A stretch of DNA of 31,319 nt from UMGS1649 sp045652705 (GCA_045652705.1 JAZRUV010000019.1:1-31319); one strand, 5' to 3'. Shown: positions 16,446 through 23,730, counted from the first letter of the stretch. The notes: generated by a model not told the origin, from the letters alone. Program-made: numbers and translations.

Positions 16446-16467
16446 ACTGGCCACTTGCGTTGCCAGT
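16446..16467 (+). promoter_or_regulatory. Stem-loop just downstream of VR (candidate DGR homing hairpin)
   Basis: A446-C454 pairs with G459-T467 (last three digits of window positions): nine positions with one C-T mismatch and the 4-base loop TTGC. It starts 1 base after the stop codon and 17 bases after the end of the VR. Known DGRs such as that of Bordetella phage BPP-1 carry a short hairpin or cruciform with a 4-base loop just 3' of the VR that stimulates retrohoming. The role here is inferred from position and shape. Confidence 0.6.
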
Positions 16468-16473
16468 ACGTGG

Positions 16474-16493
16474 GCATATGTATAGGCATATGC
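16474..16493 (+). repeat. Second stem-loop downstream of VR
   Basis: A perfect 7-bp stem GCATATG / CATATGC with the 6-base loop TATAGG. There is no T-run, so it is not a standard terminator. Confidence 0.55.
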
Positions 16494-16533
16494 GAGGAGA
16501 GTTTAGACTAAAGCGTATTGTATACGGAGCGAA

Positions 16534-16553
16534 AGCGATGCGTGTGCATCGCT
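16534..16553 (+). repeat. Third stem-loop: perfect 8-bp stem, 4-base loop
   Basis: AGCGATGC (16534-16541), loop GTGT, GCATCGCT (16546-16553). The stem and loop sizes match those described for the DGR homing hairpin, but it lies 106 bases past the VR. It could be a homing hairpin, an RNA structure in the target-accessory mRNA, or a processing site. Confidence 0.55.
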
Positions 16554-16556
16554 AGG

Positions 16557-16634
16557 AAATTGGTGCGTTATGCGCCAGTTTTGGAAAAATTGAATAAAAA
16601 AAGCAATGGAAAAGGGTGTATAACGCACCAATTT
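16557..16634. repeat. 15-bp perfect inverted repeat around a 48-base loop
   Basis: AAATTGGTGCGTTAT (16557-16571) and its exact reverse complement (16620-16634). The left arm can pair instead with GCGCCA just after it (TGGTGC...GCGCCA, one G-T pair), so two exclusive folds exist. No ORF and no T-run. Confidence 0.65.
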
Positions 16635-16640
16635 CGTAAG

Positions 16641-16665
16641 CGGAGTATACTCCTAGCGGAGTATA
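16641..16665. repeat. 12-base palindrome and direct repeat before the MutS-like gene
   Basis: GGAGTATACTCC (16642-16653) is a perfect palindrome. CGGAGTATA occurs twice (16641-16649 and 16657-16665). It lies about 60 bases before the ATG of the accessory gene and has the look of an operator. No clear -35/-10 pair is nearby. Confidence 0.5.
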
Positions 16666-16722
16666 GTATAACGTAAGATTTAATCGTTTTATGTCTACTG
16701 TACTTCTACTAGGAGGTTTTTT

Positions 16723-17265
16723 ATGTATTATGAGTTATTTAATAAAGTGTTTTCAGACAATGAAAATAAAATATGTATATTTGAAATAGGAGCATTCTAT
16801 GTTGCTTTAAATGAACAGGCAATGTATTTAAGTGAATTATTAGGACTTAAAAAGGTATGCTTTGCTCCTGGAATATGTAAGGTGGGTTTTCCTTTAAGTA
16901 GCCTTTCAAAATATGTTAAGAAATTAACAGACTTAAGTATAAGCTTTGTAGTACTTGCGACTTGCAACATGGACAATACAGCAGATTATATACATGGAGT
17001 AAAAGGATTTAAGAAAAAGTGTGAATATATAGATGAAAGATTTGTATTTAATAAATCTAATTATATATGTGATTGTAACAAGTGTAGTTTTAAGAAAACA
17101 GAAATAATGAAAGATTTAGATAATTGTAGAAGGATACTATCTAGTTTAACAACTAAAATATCTAATTTGGCAATAATGGGAGACTTAGATGTAAAAAGTG
17201 AATTTAGTACAGATGAAAAAGAATATGAAGAACTAATGATTTGGGGCAAATTAGATGAACAATAG
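16723..17265 (+). CDS. MutS-domain-I-like DGR accessory protein
   Basis: 180 residues. About residues 14-80 follow the MutS mismatch-binding domain I: ICIFEIGAFYVALNEQAMYL aligns with the MutS segment RMGDFYELFYDDA, then SELLGL and KVGFPLSSLSKYVKKLTDL match its GFP-helix region. The mismatch-reading Phe is kept (AFY) but the following Glu of the F-x-E motif is Val. None of the MutS ATPase domains is present. The C-terminal part has a Cys group (ICDCNKCSFKK) and an acidic tail. MutS-like (MSL) accessory genes have been reported in surveys of DGRs as a less common accessory type. AGGAGG lies 6 bases before ATG; the end overlaps avd by 11 bases. Confidence 0.75.
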   Translation: MYYELFNKVFSDNENKICIFEIGAFYVALNEQAMYLSELLGLKKVCFAPGICKVGFPLSSLSKYVKKLTDLSISFVVLATCNMDNTADYIHGVKGFKKKCEYIDERFVFNKSNYICDCNKCSFKKTEIMKDLDNCRRILSSLTTKISNLAIMGDLDVKSEFSTDEKEYEELMIWGKLDEQ

Positions 17266-17707
17266 TTATACTACAGGTATTAGCAACAATAGCAATAATA
17301 AAATTACTTCTAGGGGGATAACCAATTCTAATCCCAAACCCAATGATATATTATATATGTTACCTAAAATGGAAAGGCATATAGAATATGTGTTAGGAGT
17401 AGTATTAAAACTACCAAGAACAGAGAAATTTAATATTGGACAAGAAATAAAACTTGTTGTATATGACACACTAAAAAACATATTGTTACTTAGCAAAATT
17501 TCTGTTTCATCTAGACTTTCTGTAGCAAATGTTATAGATGCAAATATATCTTATGAAAAAGCTTTAATTAGAATAATGTACAAGGCGAGGTATATAGATA
17601 ACAAAAAATATATGTATATGATGGATGAATTAATTACAGTAGGAAATATGTTAGGAGCATATATTAAATATTTAACTAATCAAAACAATAATGGTTCTAA
17701 AGGATAA
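17255..17707 (+). CDS. avd: Avd-like DGR accessory protein
   Basis: 150 residues. After an Asn/Ser-rich N-terminal stretch of about 35 residues comes a four-helix-bundle pattern typical of the accessory variability determinant: LPKMERHIEYVLGVVLKLPR, FNIGQEIKLVVYDTLKNILL, a middle helix pair, and YMYMMDELITVGNMLGAYIK. Avd forms a basic pentameric barrel that binds the RT and TR RNA and is needed for cDNA synthesis in the Bordetella DGR. The ATG overlaps the end of the MutS-like gene. An internal ATG at 17357 could also serve, since the first 34 residues are low-complexity and unlike Avd. Confidence 0.85.
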   Translation: MNNSYTTGISNNSNNKITSRGITNSNPKPNDILYMLPKMERHIEYVLGVVLKLPRTEKFNIGQEIKLVVYDTLKNILLLSKISVSSRLSVANVIDANISYEKALIRIMYKARYIDNKKYMYMMDELITVGNMLGAYIKYLTNQNNNGSKG

Positions 17708-17714
17708 TCGTATT

Positions 17715-18743
17715 ATGCCTAAAAGAAAAAATAACATATATTTTTTGAACTGTACTTATGAAAAGCTATATGAAGCATATACAATATGTAAAAAAGGAAA
17801 AACAAATAGATTAGACGTTATAATGTTTAGTATGGACTTAGAAAAGAATTTAAAAGAAATACGTAATAATTTGCTAAAGGATAATTATACATTTTCTTCG
17901 TATAATTTGTTTTATGTGTATGAACCAAAGAAAAGAAAAATACTAGCGGCTACATTTAAAGACAGAATAGTACATACATGGTATGTAAATTCCTTTATAC
18001 TACCATATTTTGTACCATCATTTATTAACACATCTTATGCTTGTATTAGAGCTAGAGGAATGCATATGGCAGCAAAAGCTGTACAAAAAGGTTTGAGAAT
18101 TTGTAGTAAGTTGTATCTCAATCCTTATGTACTCAAAATGGATATAACAAAATTTTTTGAAAACATTAATAGGAATAAAGTATATGAATTAATTAGGCGA
18201 AAAATAAAAGACAAGAGAGTACTTAGTCTTACTTTAGACATTCTTAATTCTTCTTCATGTTATGATGAGAAGACTGGTATTAGCCTACCTATTGGAAATT
18301 ATACCTCGCAAATGTTTGCAAACATTTATTTAAACGAACTAGATAGGTTTATTAAAGATAAACTACATGTAAAGTACTATTGGCGTTATATGGATGATAT
18401 GGTGCTAATTTTAGAGAATAAAGAATGTGCTAAACAAAGTTTATCTTTAATAACCAAATTCTTACATGATGAAAGTGTTGGCTTAAACGTGCAGCTAAAC
18501 AGCAAAACCCAACTATTTAGACTTAGTCAAGGAGTAAATTTTTGTGGGTATAAAATAAATGTATCTAGAATGAGAATAAGAGATAAGGGCAAGAAAAAGT
18601 TAGTAGCTAAGCTAAAGTGGCTAGATCATAACTTTTCTTGCGGTAATATTAGTGTTTCAGATGTGAAAAGATATTTTGCAGGACATTTAGGATATATTAA
18701 ACATGCAGATATATCTGGAATAGTAAGAAAGTATTTAAGTTAA
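17715..18743 (+). CDS. DGR-type reverse transcriptase
   Basis: 342 residues from the ATG at 17715 (AAAGGAT upstream); a start 24 bases earlier overlapping avd is possible but lacks a ribosome site. Motifs in order: an N-terminal YEKLYEAYTICKKGKTNR, the KRKILAATFKDRIVHTW region, VLKMDITKFFENINR (first catalytic Asp), LPIGNYTSQ (residues 191-199, the SQ variant that marks DGR RTs), YMDD (225-228, catalytic Asp pair), and GVNFCGYKI near residue 275. A C-terminal thumb region ends the protein. It should copy TR RNA with adenine-specific misincorporation, together with the Avd-like protein. It lies 7 bases after avd and 24 bases before the TR. Confidence 0.96.
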   Translation: MPKRKNNIYFLNCTYEKLYEAYTICKKGKTNRLDVIMFSMDLEKNLKEIRNNLLKDNYTFSSYNLFYVYEPKKRKILAATFKDRIVHTWYVNSFILPYFVPSFINTSYACIRARGMHMAAKAVQKGLRICSKLYLNPYVLKMDITKFFENINRNKVYELIRRKIKDKRVLSLTLDILNSSSCYDEKTGISLPIGNYTSQMFANIYLNELDRFIKDKLHVKYYWRYMDDMVLILENKECAKQSLSLITKFLHDESVGLNVQLNSKTQLFRLSQGVNFCGYKINVSRMRIRDKGKKKLVAKLKWLDHNFSCGNISVSDVKRYFAGHLGYIKHADISGIVRKYLS

Positions 18744-18767
18744 ATTATACATTAGGGTAAACTTGTA

Positions 18768-18900
18768 AGGGCAACAATGCTAACAACCGTATTCTTCGCG
18801 GAGGCAACTTCAACAACAATGGTAGCAATAATCCAGTTTCTAACCGTAACAACAACAATCCGAACAACGCGAACAACAACAACGGGTTCCGCCCCTCACT
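18768..18900 (+). repeat. DGR template repeat (TR)
   Basis: 133 bp, intact template of the VR. It contains about 48 adenines, mostly in 21 AAC/AAT codons when read in the VR frame; 21 adenines differ in the present VR. A stop codon directly follows in that frame (18902-18904), so it is not itself coding. The 3' end is GC-rich and identical to the VR. It is non-coding and presumably part of the RT transcript or a separate RNA. Confidence 0.96.
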
Positions 18901-19100
18901 CTAATACTTATGAGGTTATGTATTTTAAGGAATATATACAGTGTGTATTAGTATTAAAGAGAGTTTATCCTTCCTGTTATAGGTAAATAGTTTTTTAATG
19001 TATTGTTTTAGTAATAGATAGCATATCATTTGCATTGCTTGTACTATGAAAGGAAAATACATTTGCTTATTGTATTTATATTAAATTACTAGGAGTTTTT
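18901..19100 (+). other. Non-coding region 3' of TR, candidate part of the DGR RNA
   Basis: 200 bases with no credible ORF. TAATACT (18902-18908) pairs with AGTATTA (18950-18956), and other short pairings exist. No intrinsic terminator and no clear promoter is seen. In BPP-1 the DGR RNA needs sequence 3' of the TR for cDNA priming, so this stretch is the natural candidate here; that is inference. Confidence 0.4.
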
Positions 19101-19358
19101 ATGAATAGAGTATATTTATTTGGGAAAATAGTTTTTAAATCTAAATTAAAGTATATTGTTTCTCCAAAATTGCAAGTGTTTCTTGAGATAGTTATTGAAA
19201 CAATTTCTAAAGAAAAATTTAAATGTATTGCTTATGAAACGTTGTGTAATGACTTAGCTAATATTGAGGAAAATACATATATAGTTATTATGGGAAATGT
19301 CCAAGTGAGCAATTATGGTATTAGTATAAACATTGAAGAGTACGAGGTTTTAGAATAA
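19101..19358 (+). CDS. Small SSB/OB-fold-like protein
   Basis: 85 residues. The pattern MNRVYLFGKIVFKSKLKYIV, then a strand VFLEIVIETI, then KFKCIAYETLCNDLANI and YIVIMGNVQV, then ISINIEEYEVLE follows that of single-stranded DNA-binding proteins (MNKVxLxGRL ... LxY ... CxAW ... A...KG..V.V.G). It is shorter than SSB and lacks the Gly/Pro-rich acidic tail. The fold call is from pattern recognition only. Its start context ACTAGGAG-T5-ATG is nearly the same as that of the MutS-like gene (ACTAGGAGG-T6-ATG). It may serve the DGR by binding cDNA, or be an unrelated orphan. Confidence 0.5.
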   Translation: MNRVYLFGKIVFKSKLKYIVSPKLQVFLEIVIETISKEKFKCIAYETLCNDLANIEENTYIVIMGNVQVSNYGISINIEEYEVLE

Positions 19359-19405
19359 AAACACATTTCAATTTGGCTAAGTTAACATAAATTCAAGCAT
19401 TTCCC

Positions 19406-19434
19406 TTGACAACAAATATAAAATATAGTAAAAT
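19406..19434 (+). promoter_or_regulatory. Promoter of the 88-residue orphan gene
   Basis: -35 TTGACA (19406-19411), a 17-base spacer and -10 TAAAAT (19429-19434), 38 bases before the ATG. Confidence 0.75.
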
Positions 19435-19472
19435 AGAAAGTACCCTAAAATTTTTAAGGAGGACATAAATTT

Positions 19473-19739
19473 ATGGCTTTGAAAACAACCATCACTCATG
19501 TACCTGAAAGCATCACTGGCATTGCAAAAATGATGGAAATGGATACGGCGGAAGTCCGGGCTTGGCCTTGCTTTAAGGAGGTAAGGGACGCGATTAAGGA
19601 TTATAACATCGGATACATCACAAAGCAGCGGCTTATTTCTCGCCTTAACGATATTGCGGTCAAAAATTCTGCAGATGAATTGGCACATTACGCTATGGGC
19701 ATTGAAAATCTTCAGACATCTATTAGGCTTAGTTATTAA
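19473..19739 (+). CDS. Orphan hypothetical protein, 88 residues
   Basis: No family recognised. Soluble and helical: MALKTTITHVPESITGIAKM at the start, RAWPCFKEVRDAIKDYN in the middle, KQRLISRLNDIAVKN later. AAGGAGG is 10 bases before ATG. It has its own promoter and terminator and is a single-gene unit between the DGR and scpB. Codons such as GCG, CGG, CGC and GGC are common, unlike the AGA/GGA-rich neighbours, which suggests a different origin or high expression. Confidence 0.7.
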   Translation: MALKTTITHVPESITGIAKMMEMDTAEVRAWPCFKEVRDAIKDYNIGYITKQRLISRLNDIAVKNSADELAHYAMGIENLQTSIRLSY

Positions 19740-19748
19740 CATCGTTTT

Positions 19749-19778
19749 GAGACCACTTCAAGTGAAGTGGTCTCTTTT
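19749..19778 (+). terminator. Terminator of the orphan gene
   Basis: A perfect 11-bp stem GAGACCACTTC / GAAGTGGTCTC with the loop AAGT, followed by TTTT. Confidence 0.92.
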
Positions 19779-19802
19779 CTGCGTATGTTTGTATTTTATT
19801 AC

Positions 19803-19841
19803 TTACTAGTACTAGTAAATTGTAAAAATATTTGGTATAAT
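19803..19841 (+). promoter_or_regulatory. scpB-addB promoter with a 16-base palindrome at the -35
   Basis: TTACTAGTACTAGTAA (19803-19818) is a perfect palindrome. The extended -10 TGGTATAAT has its core at 19836-19841. The -35 expected 17 bases upstream falls inside the palindrome and is a poor match, so the palindrome may be an operator or activator site. Confidence 0.55.
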
Positions 19842-19866
19842 GGTGAAAAAGAAAGAGGAATATATA

Positions 19867-20469
19867 ATGGAAAATTTAAAAGATATATTAGAGGCAATAC
19901 TTTTTGTAGTGGGAAGAAGTGTTAGCGTAAATGAATTTAAAGACACTTTAGGAATAAATGCAGTAGATATAGAAAACGCATTAAAAGAACTAGAAGAAAA
20001 GTATGGAAATAATTCTGGCTTGTCTTTAGTGAAGGTAAAAGGTGAATACCAGTTAGTTTCAAATAAATCATATTTTGAATATATAACAAAATTTGTAGAG
20101 CATTCTAAGAAAGAAAATTTATCTAATACTTGCTTAGAAGTATTAAGCATTATTGCATATAACCCTAAAATCACTAAGAGTGAAATAGAAAGCATTAGAG
20201 GAGTAAATAGTGATTCACAAGTAAGCAAACTTTTGGAATATGGACTTGTTGAAGAAGTTGGAAGAATGAATGCTCCGGGACGCCCAGCAATGTTTAGTGT
20301 AACAAATGAATTTTTGAAATGTATGGGTATAAATAAAGTAGAGGAATTACCAGATTATAATACAATCAAAACAGAGGACGAAGAACTTACCTTGTTTAAA
20401 AATATTGAAACTGAAGAAAAGAAAGAAGCAGTAGAACAAGCTGAACAAAAAGAGGAAGCATTAGTTTAA
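19867..20469 (+). CDS. scpB: Segregation and condensation protein B
   Basis: 200 residues from the ATG at 19867 (GAGG upstream). A longer reading starting at 19840 would place its ATG inside the -10 box and is rejected. Two winged-helix domains: MENLKDILEAILFVVGRSVS to about residue 80, then LSNTCLEVLSIIAYNPKITK, IRGVNSDSQVSKLLEYGLVE and the conserved GRMNAPGRPAMFSVT. An acidic tail follows. ScpB joins ScpA and SMC in the chromosome-condensing complex; scpA is not in the window. addB starts 11 bases after its stop. Confidence 0.94.
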   Translation: MENLKDILEAILFVVGRSVSVNEFKDTLGINAVDIENALKELEEKYGNNSGLSLVKVKGEYQLVSNKSYFEYITKFVEHSKKENLSNTCLEVLSIIAYNPKITKSEIESIRGVNSDSQVSKLLEYGLVEEVGRMNAPGRPAMFSVTNEFLKCMGINKVEELPDYNTIKTEDEELTLFKNIETEEKKEAVEQAEQKEEALV

Positions 20470-20480
20470 GGAGATAGCCT

Positions 20481-23400
20481 ATGTCACTTAATGTAATACT
20501 TGGCACGAGTAACAGTGGAAAAAGTGAATATATGTATAGCAAAATTATGGCGTGTGAGGAAACTGGGAAACAGGCCATACTTTTTGTGCCTCCTTCAGGA
20601 AGACTTATTGCCGAAGAAGAATATTTAAAATATACAAATAAAAAAGTAATAATAGACACATTAATTACAAGCATTGAAAGGTTTGTTAATAGAAGAGTAG
20701 ATAGAACTAAACTATACGAAAATAAAACATATTTAAAAGATTTGGCTAAAAAAATGATGGTTAAAAAAACTATAGCAGGGAATCCAGAAATGTTTAACGT
20801 ATTTGCTAAATCTAAAGATACAGTTGGTTTTACAGACAAAATTGCAGACTATATACAAAAGTTTGATACACTTCAAAATTTAGAAATATTAGATAAGTAT
20901 GAGGAACAAGATTTTCTAAAAACTAAGCTTAATGAGTTTAAAGGAATATATTTAAAATTACAAGAAGAACTACAAGATAAATTTGTACAAGCTACAGATG
21001 AAATGAAAGAATATATTAAAACTTTAAATGAAAGCAAGTCAAACTTATTAAATGCAGATGTGTTTATAGATAATTATAATAACTTTAGCAATGTAGAATA
21101 TGAATTTATACAAGCATTACTTTTAATTGGTAATGATGTTTATATAACACTAGATATAGATAAGAAGAAACATTTTGAGGGAATAACTGCCATATATAGC
21201 ACACCTTATGACACGTTAATTAAGCTTAAAGAAATGTGTGCAAGTATTGGAATTGAGTTTAATGAAATATCTTTAAATAATAAAAAAGAAAATATGCGTG
21301 AAGATATTGCTTACCTTGGGAACAATATATTTAATATGTCTAAGAATATGTATAGTGATAAAGTAGAAAATGTAAAATTACTACTTTTACCAAATACATA
21401 TGAAGAAATAAAATATGTTGCATCAGACATATTAAGAAAAATTAAACAAGGTTATGATTATAAAGATATTGCAATATATACAAATAACATAGATGGATAT
21501 AACATCTTTTTAAATAAGATTTTTGGGCTATATAACATACCACTGTATATAAATGAAGAAGGAAAAATAACAAGTAATAGACTGGTTATATATATCATAA
21601 CGTTACTAGATTTGGTGGTAAATGGCTATACCAAATCTATAGACAATGTGTTAAATTTATTAAAAACAGGGATGCTAAATGTGCCAGAATATAGAGTATA
21701 TACATTTGAAAATTATCTATTAGAATTTGGTGTTAGAAGCTACAACTTAACACACAAATTTGAACTAAATAGCGGCTATAATTTAGATGAAATAAATGAC
21801 ACACGTGAGTGTATTTTAAATGAAGTTAGCAAATTAAAACAAGCACTAAAAGCAAGAAAGACATCAAAAGAAATAACAGAGGCAATATATAACTATTTGG
21901 TAGATGAAAATATTGTGGCTAGATATGAACAAGATTTAGAGAAAATAAAAGAAATTGATATAAATGAATATAACAAAGCCAAACAAGTTTTAGTTAAGGT
22001 GTATGAAGTTATGGATAATATTTGCCTTGCTTATGACAATATATCTTTAAAAGAATATATAGAATTACTTGAATATGGAATTAAAGAAATAAATGTAGAT
22101 ACAGTACCAGCAAAATTAAATCAAGTAGAAGTAGTAGATATTAATAGGTCGAGAGGTATTGAAAAGAAAATAACATATTTAATTGGATGCTATGATGGTG
22201 GACTTCCAACAGTTCAAAACGAGGATAATATTTTCACAGATATAGAACTAGAAAAATTAAAACTTGTTGGAATAGATTTAAAACAAACATCAGATGAAAG
22301 AAATAATATGCAGCTATTTAATATATATCAAGCAATAAATAAGGTAAGAGACAGTCTCGTTATTACAGTACCATCAAGCTTGAGTTCGGGTTCTTCACTA
22401 AGACCAAGTAGTTTAATTCAAGAAGTAAAAATTATACTTAATATTAATTTGGAAAGTGTAGAAAAAGAAGAAACGCTAAATATAGATGAAGCATTTATGG
22501 AGTTTGTATCAGAGCTTAGCAAAATTAATGAGGAAACACCAAAAGAACAAATAGAAGAAATGTATGCTAAGCTTATTCTATTTAAGGATATAGCAAAGTA
22601 CAGAGATATATTAAATTATGCAAGACAGGATAGTAATTTAAATGAGCAAACATTGTCTAGAATATATTCAAAAAGTATAAATTCAAGTGTGTCTAGATTA
22701 GAACAATTTAAAAGATGCCCATTTGCATACTATACAAAGTATATTTTAAATTTAAAAGAGCGTAAAGAATATGTGATGTCTAGTTTAGATACAGGTTCAT
22801 TTATGCATGAAGTAATTGAAAAGTTTTCAAAATTTATTATTGCTAAAAATATTGCTTGGCAAGATTTGGTTTTAGATGAAAAGAAAAAAACACTTGCTAT
22901 AAATAAAATAGATGAAATCGTAGATAAATTATTTGAAGAAGAATATAGCAAATATTTAACAAGTAACAGATATATTGTTCTTAAAATTAAAATGAAGAAG
23001 GCAATGAAAAGAACAATATTTGCCATAGCAGATAGTTTTAATCACAGTGAGTTTAGACCTTTAGGCTATGAGATAGAATTTGAAAAAGGAGAACTTTTTG
23101 CACCTATTGAAGTGGAATTAGAAGATGGAAAAACTCTACTGTTGCGTGGAAAAATAGATAGGATAGACAGTTTAACGTTAGAGGATAAAACGTATTTAAG
23201 AATAGTAGACTACAAATCTTCTGAAAAGAATTTGAAATTAAGTGATATAAAATCGGGTATCTCGTTACAACTTATGACATATATGTGCGCAATGATGGAA
23301 AATAAAGAAAAATTAAATACACAAAATGTAATTCCGGCAGCACTATCATATTTTACAATTTCAAATAAAATACTATCTATACCTAATTTTGAAAAGGATG

Positions 23401-23729
23401 ATAGCAAGATTGCAGAAATGGTAAAAAAAGAATTAAAATTAAGAGGTATATATATTAATGATATAGAAGTACTAAAGAGGTTGGATAACAACATACAAAA
23501 TCCAAAGGATTCTTATCTTGAAGTATCTCCAAGAACTATAAATAATCCTAATAAAAATTTACCACAAGAGGTATTTATAGAAGAATGCAAAAATGTAAGG
23601 AATATACTTAAGGAAATAGGAAAAGAAATTGTAAGTGGAAATGTAAAAATAAAACCAAACAAAGATATTCAAAATGTTTGCGAATATTGCAGTTATGCAT
23701 CAGTTTGCAGAAAAAACATTTTAAATTAG
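20481..23729 (+). CDS. addB: ATP-dependent helicase/nuclease AddAB, subunit B
   Basis: 1082 residues. The N-terminal Walker A is GTSNSGKS (residues 8-15). A C-terminal RecB-type nuclease domain carries LRGKIDRID and LRIVDYKS (catalytic Asp and Lys), then QLMTYMCAMM. Fe-S cluster cysteines: one in FKRCPFAYYTKY near residue 746 and three at 1067, 1070 and 1076 (CEYCSYASVC). With AddA it resects double-strand breaks up to Chi-like sites for RecA loading. addA is not in the window; only a terminator follows, so addA must lie elsewhere or be absent. AGGAGATAG precedes the ATG. Confidence 0.93.
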   Translation: MSLNVILGTSNSGKSEYMYSKIMACEETGKQAILFVPPSGRLIAEEEYLKYTNKKVIIDTLITSIERFVNRRVDRTKLYENKTYLKDLAKKMMVKKTIAGNPEMFNVFAKSKDTVGFTDKIADYIQKFDTLQNLEILDKYEEQDFLKTKLNEFKGIYLKLQEELQDKFVQATDEMKEYIKTLNESKSNLLNADVFIDNYNNFSNVEYEFIQALLLIGNDVYITLDIDKKKHFEGITAIYSTPYDTLIKLKEMCASIGIEFNEISLNNKKENMREDIAYLGNNIFNMSKNMYSDKVENVKLLLLPNTYEEIKYVASDILRKIKQGYDYKDIAIYTNNIDGYNIFLNKIFGLYNIPLYINEEGKITSNRLVIYIITLLDLVVNGYTKSIDNVLNLLKTGMLNVPEYRVYTFENYLLEFGVRSYNLTHKFELNSGYNLDEINDTRECILNEVSKLKQALKARKTSKEITEAIYNYLVDENIVARYEQDLEKIKEIDINEYNKAKQVLVKVYEVMDNICLAYDNISLKEYIELLEYGIKEINVDTVPAKLNQVEVVDINRSRGIEKKITYLIGCYDGGLPTVQNEDNIFTDIELEKLKLVGIDLKQTSDERNNMQLFNIYQAINKVRDSLVITVPSSLSSGSSLRPSSLIQEVKIILNINLESVEKEETLNIDEAFMEFVSELSKINEETPKEQIEEMYAKLILFKDIAKYRDILNYARQDSNLNEQTLSRIYSKSINSSVSRLEQFKRCPFAYYTKYILNLKERKEYVMSSLDTGSFMHEVIEKFSKFIIAKNIAWQDLVLDEKKKTLAINKIDEIVDKLFEEEYSKYLTSNRYIVLKIKMKKAMKRTIFAIADSFNHSEFRPLGYEIEFEKGELFAPIEVELEDGKTLLLRGKIDRIDSLTLEDKTYLRIVDYKSSEKNLKLSDIKSGISLQLMTYMCAMMENKEKLNTQNVIPAALSYFTISNKILSIPNFEKDDSKIAEMVKKELKLRGIYINDIEVLKRLDNNIQNPKDSYLEVSPRTINNPNKNLPQEVFIEECKNVRNILKEIGKEIVSGNVKIKPNKDIQNVCEYCSYASVCRKNILN

Positions 23730-23730
23730 A

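Larger units (their letters stand above)
14978..18902 (+). other. Complete diversity-generating retroelement (DGR)
   Basis: Order: target gene with VR at its 3' end, hairpin-rich spacer, MutS-like accessory gene, Avd-like gene, reverse transcriptase, TR. All parts are on the plus strand. In DGRs the TR RNA is copied by the RT with errors at adenines, and the cDNA replaces the VR, diversifying the target while TR stays fixed. The TR/VR adenine-only differences, the RT motifs and the accessory gene set together make the call firm. The element sits between clpE (-) and a small orphan gene ahead of scpB, with no integrase, transposase or phage structural gene in the window. Confidence 0.95.

Noticed and set aside
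16474..16493. Hairpin as terminator of the DGR target gene
   Set aside because: No T-run follows, so intrinsic termination is not supported; it is listed as a repeat only.
18768..18900. TR/VR pair read as a simple recombination duplication or a CRISPR-like repeat
   Set aside because: Only two copies exist, there are no spacers, and all differences fall on adenines of one copy, which is specific to DGR action.
18777..18986. A 69-codon ORF running through the TR
   Set aside because: It is in another frame than the VR coding frame, Thr-rich because of AAC/ACA runs, and without a ribosome site. The TR is explained as non-coding template.
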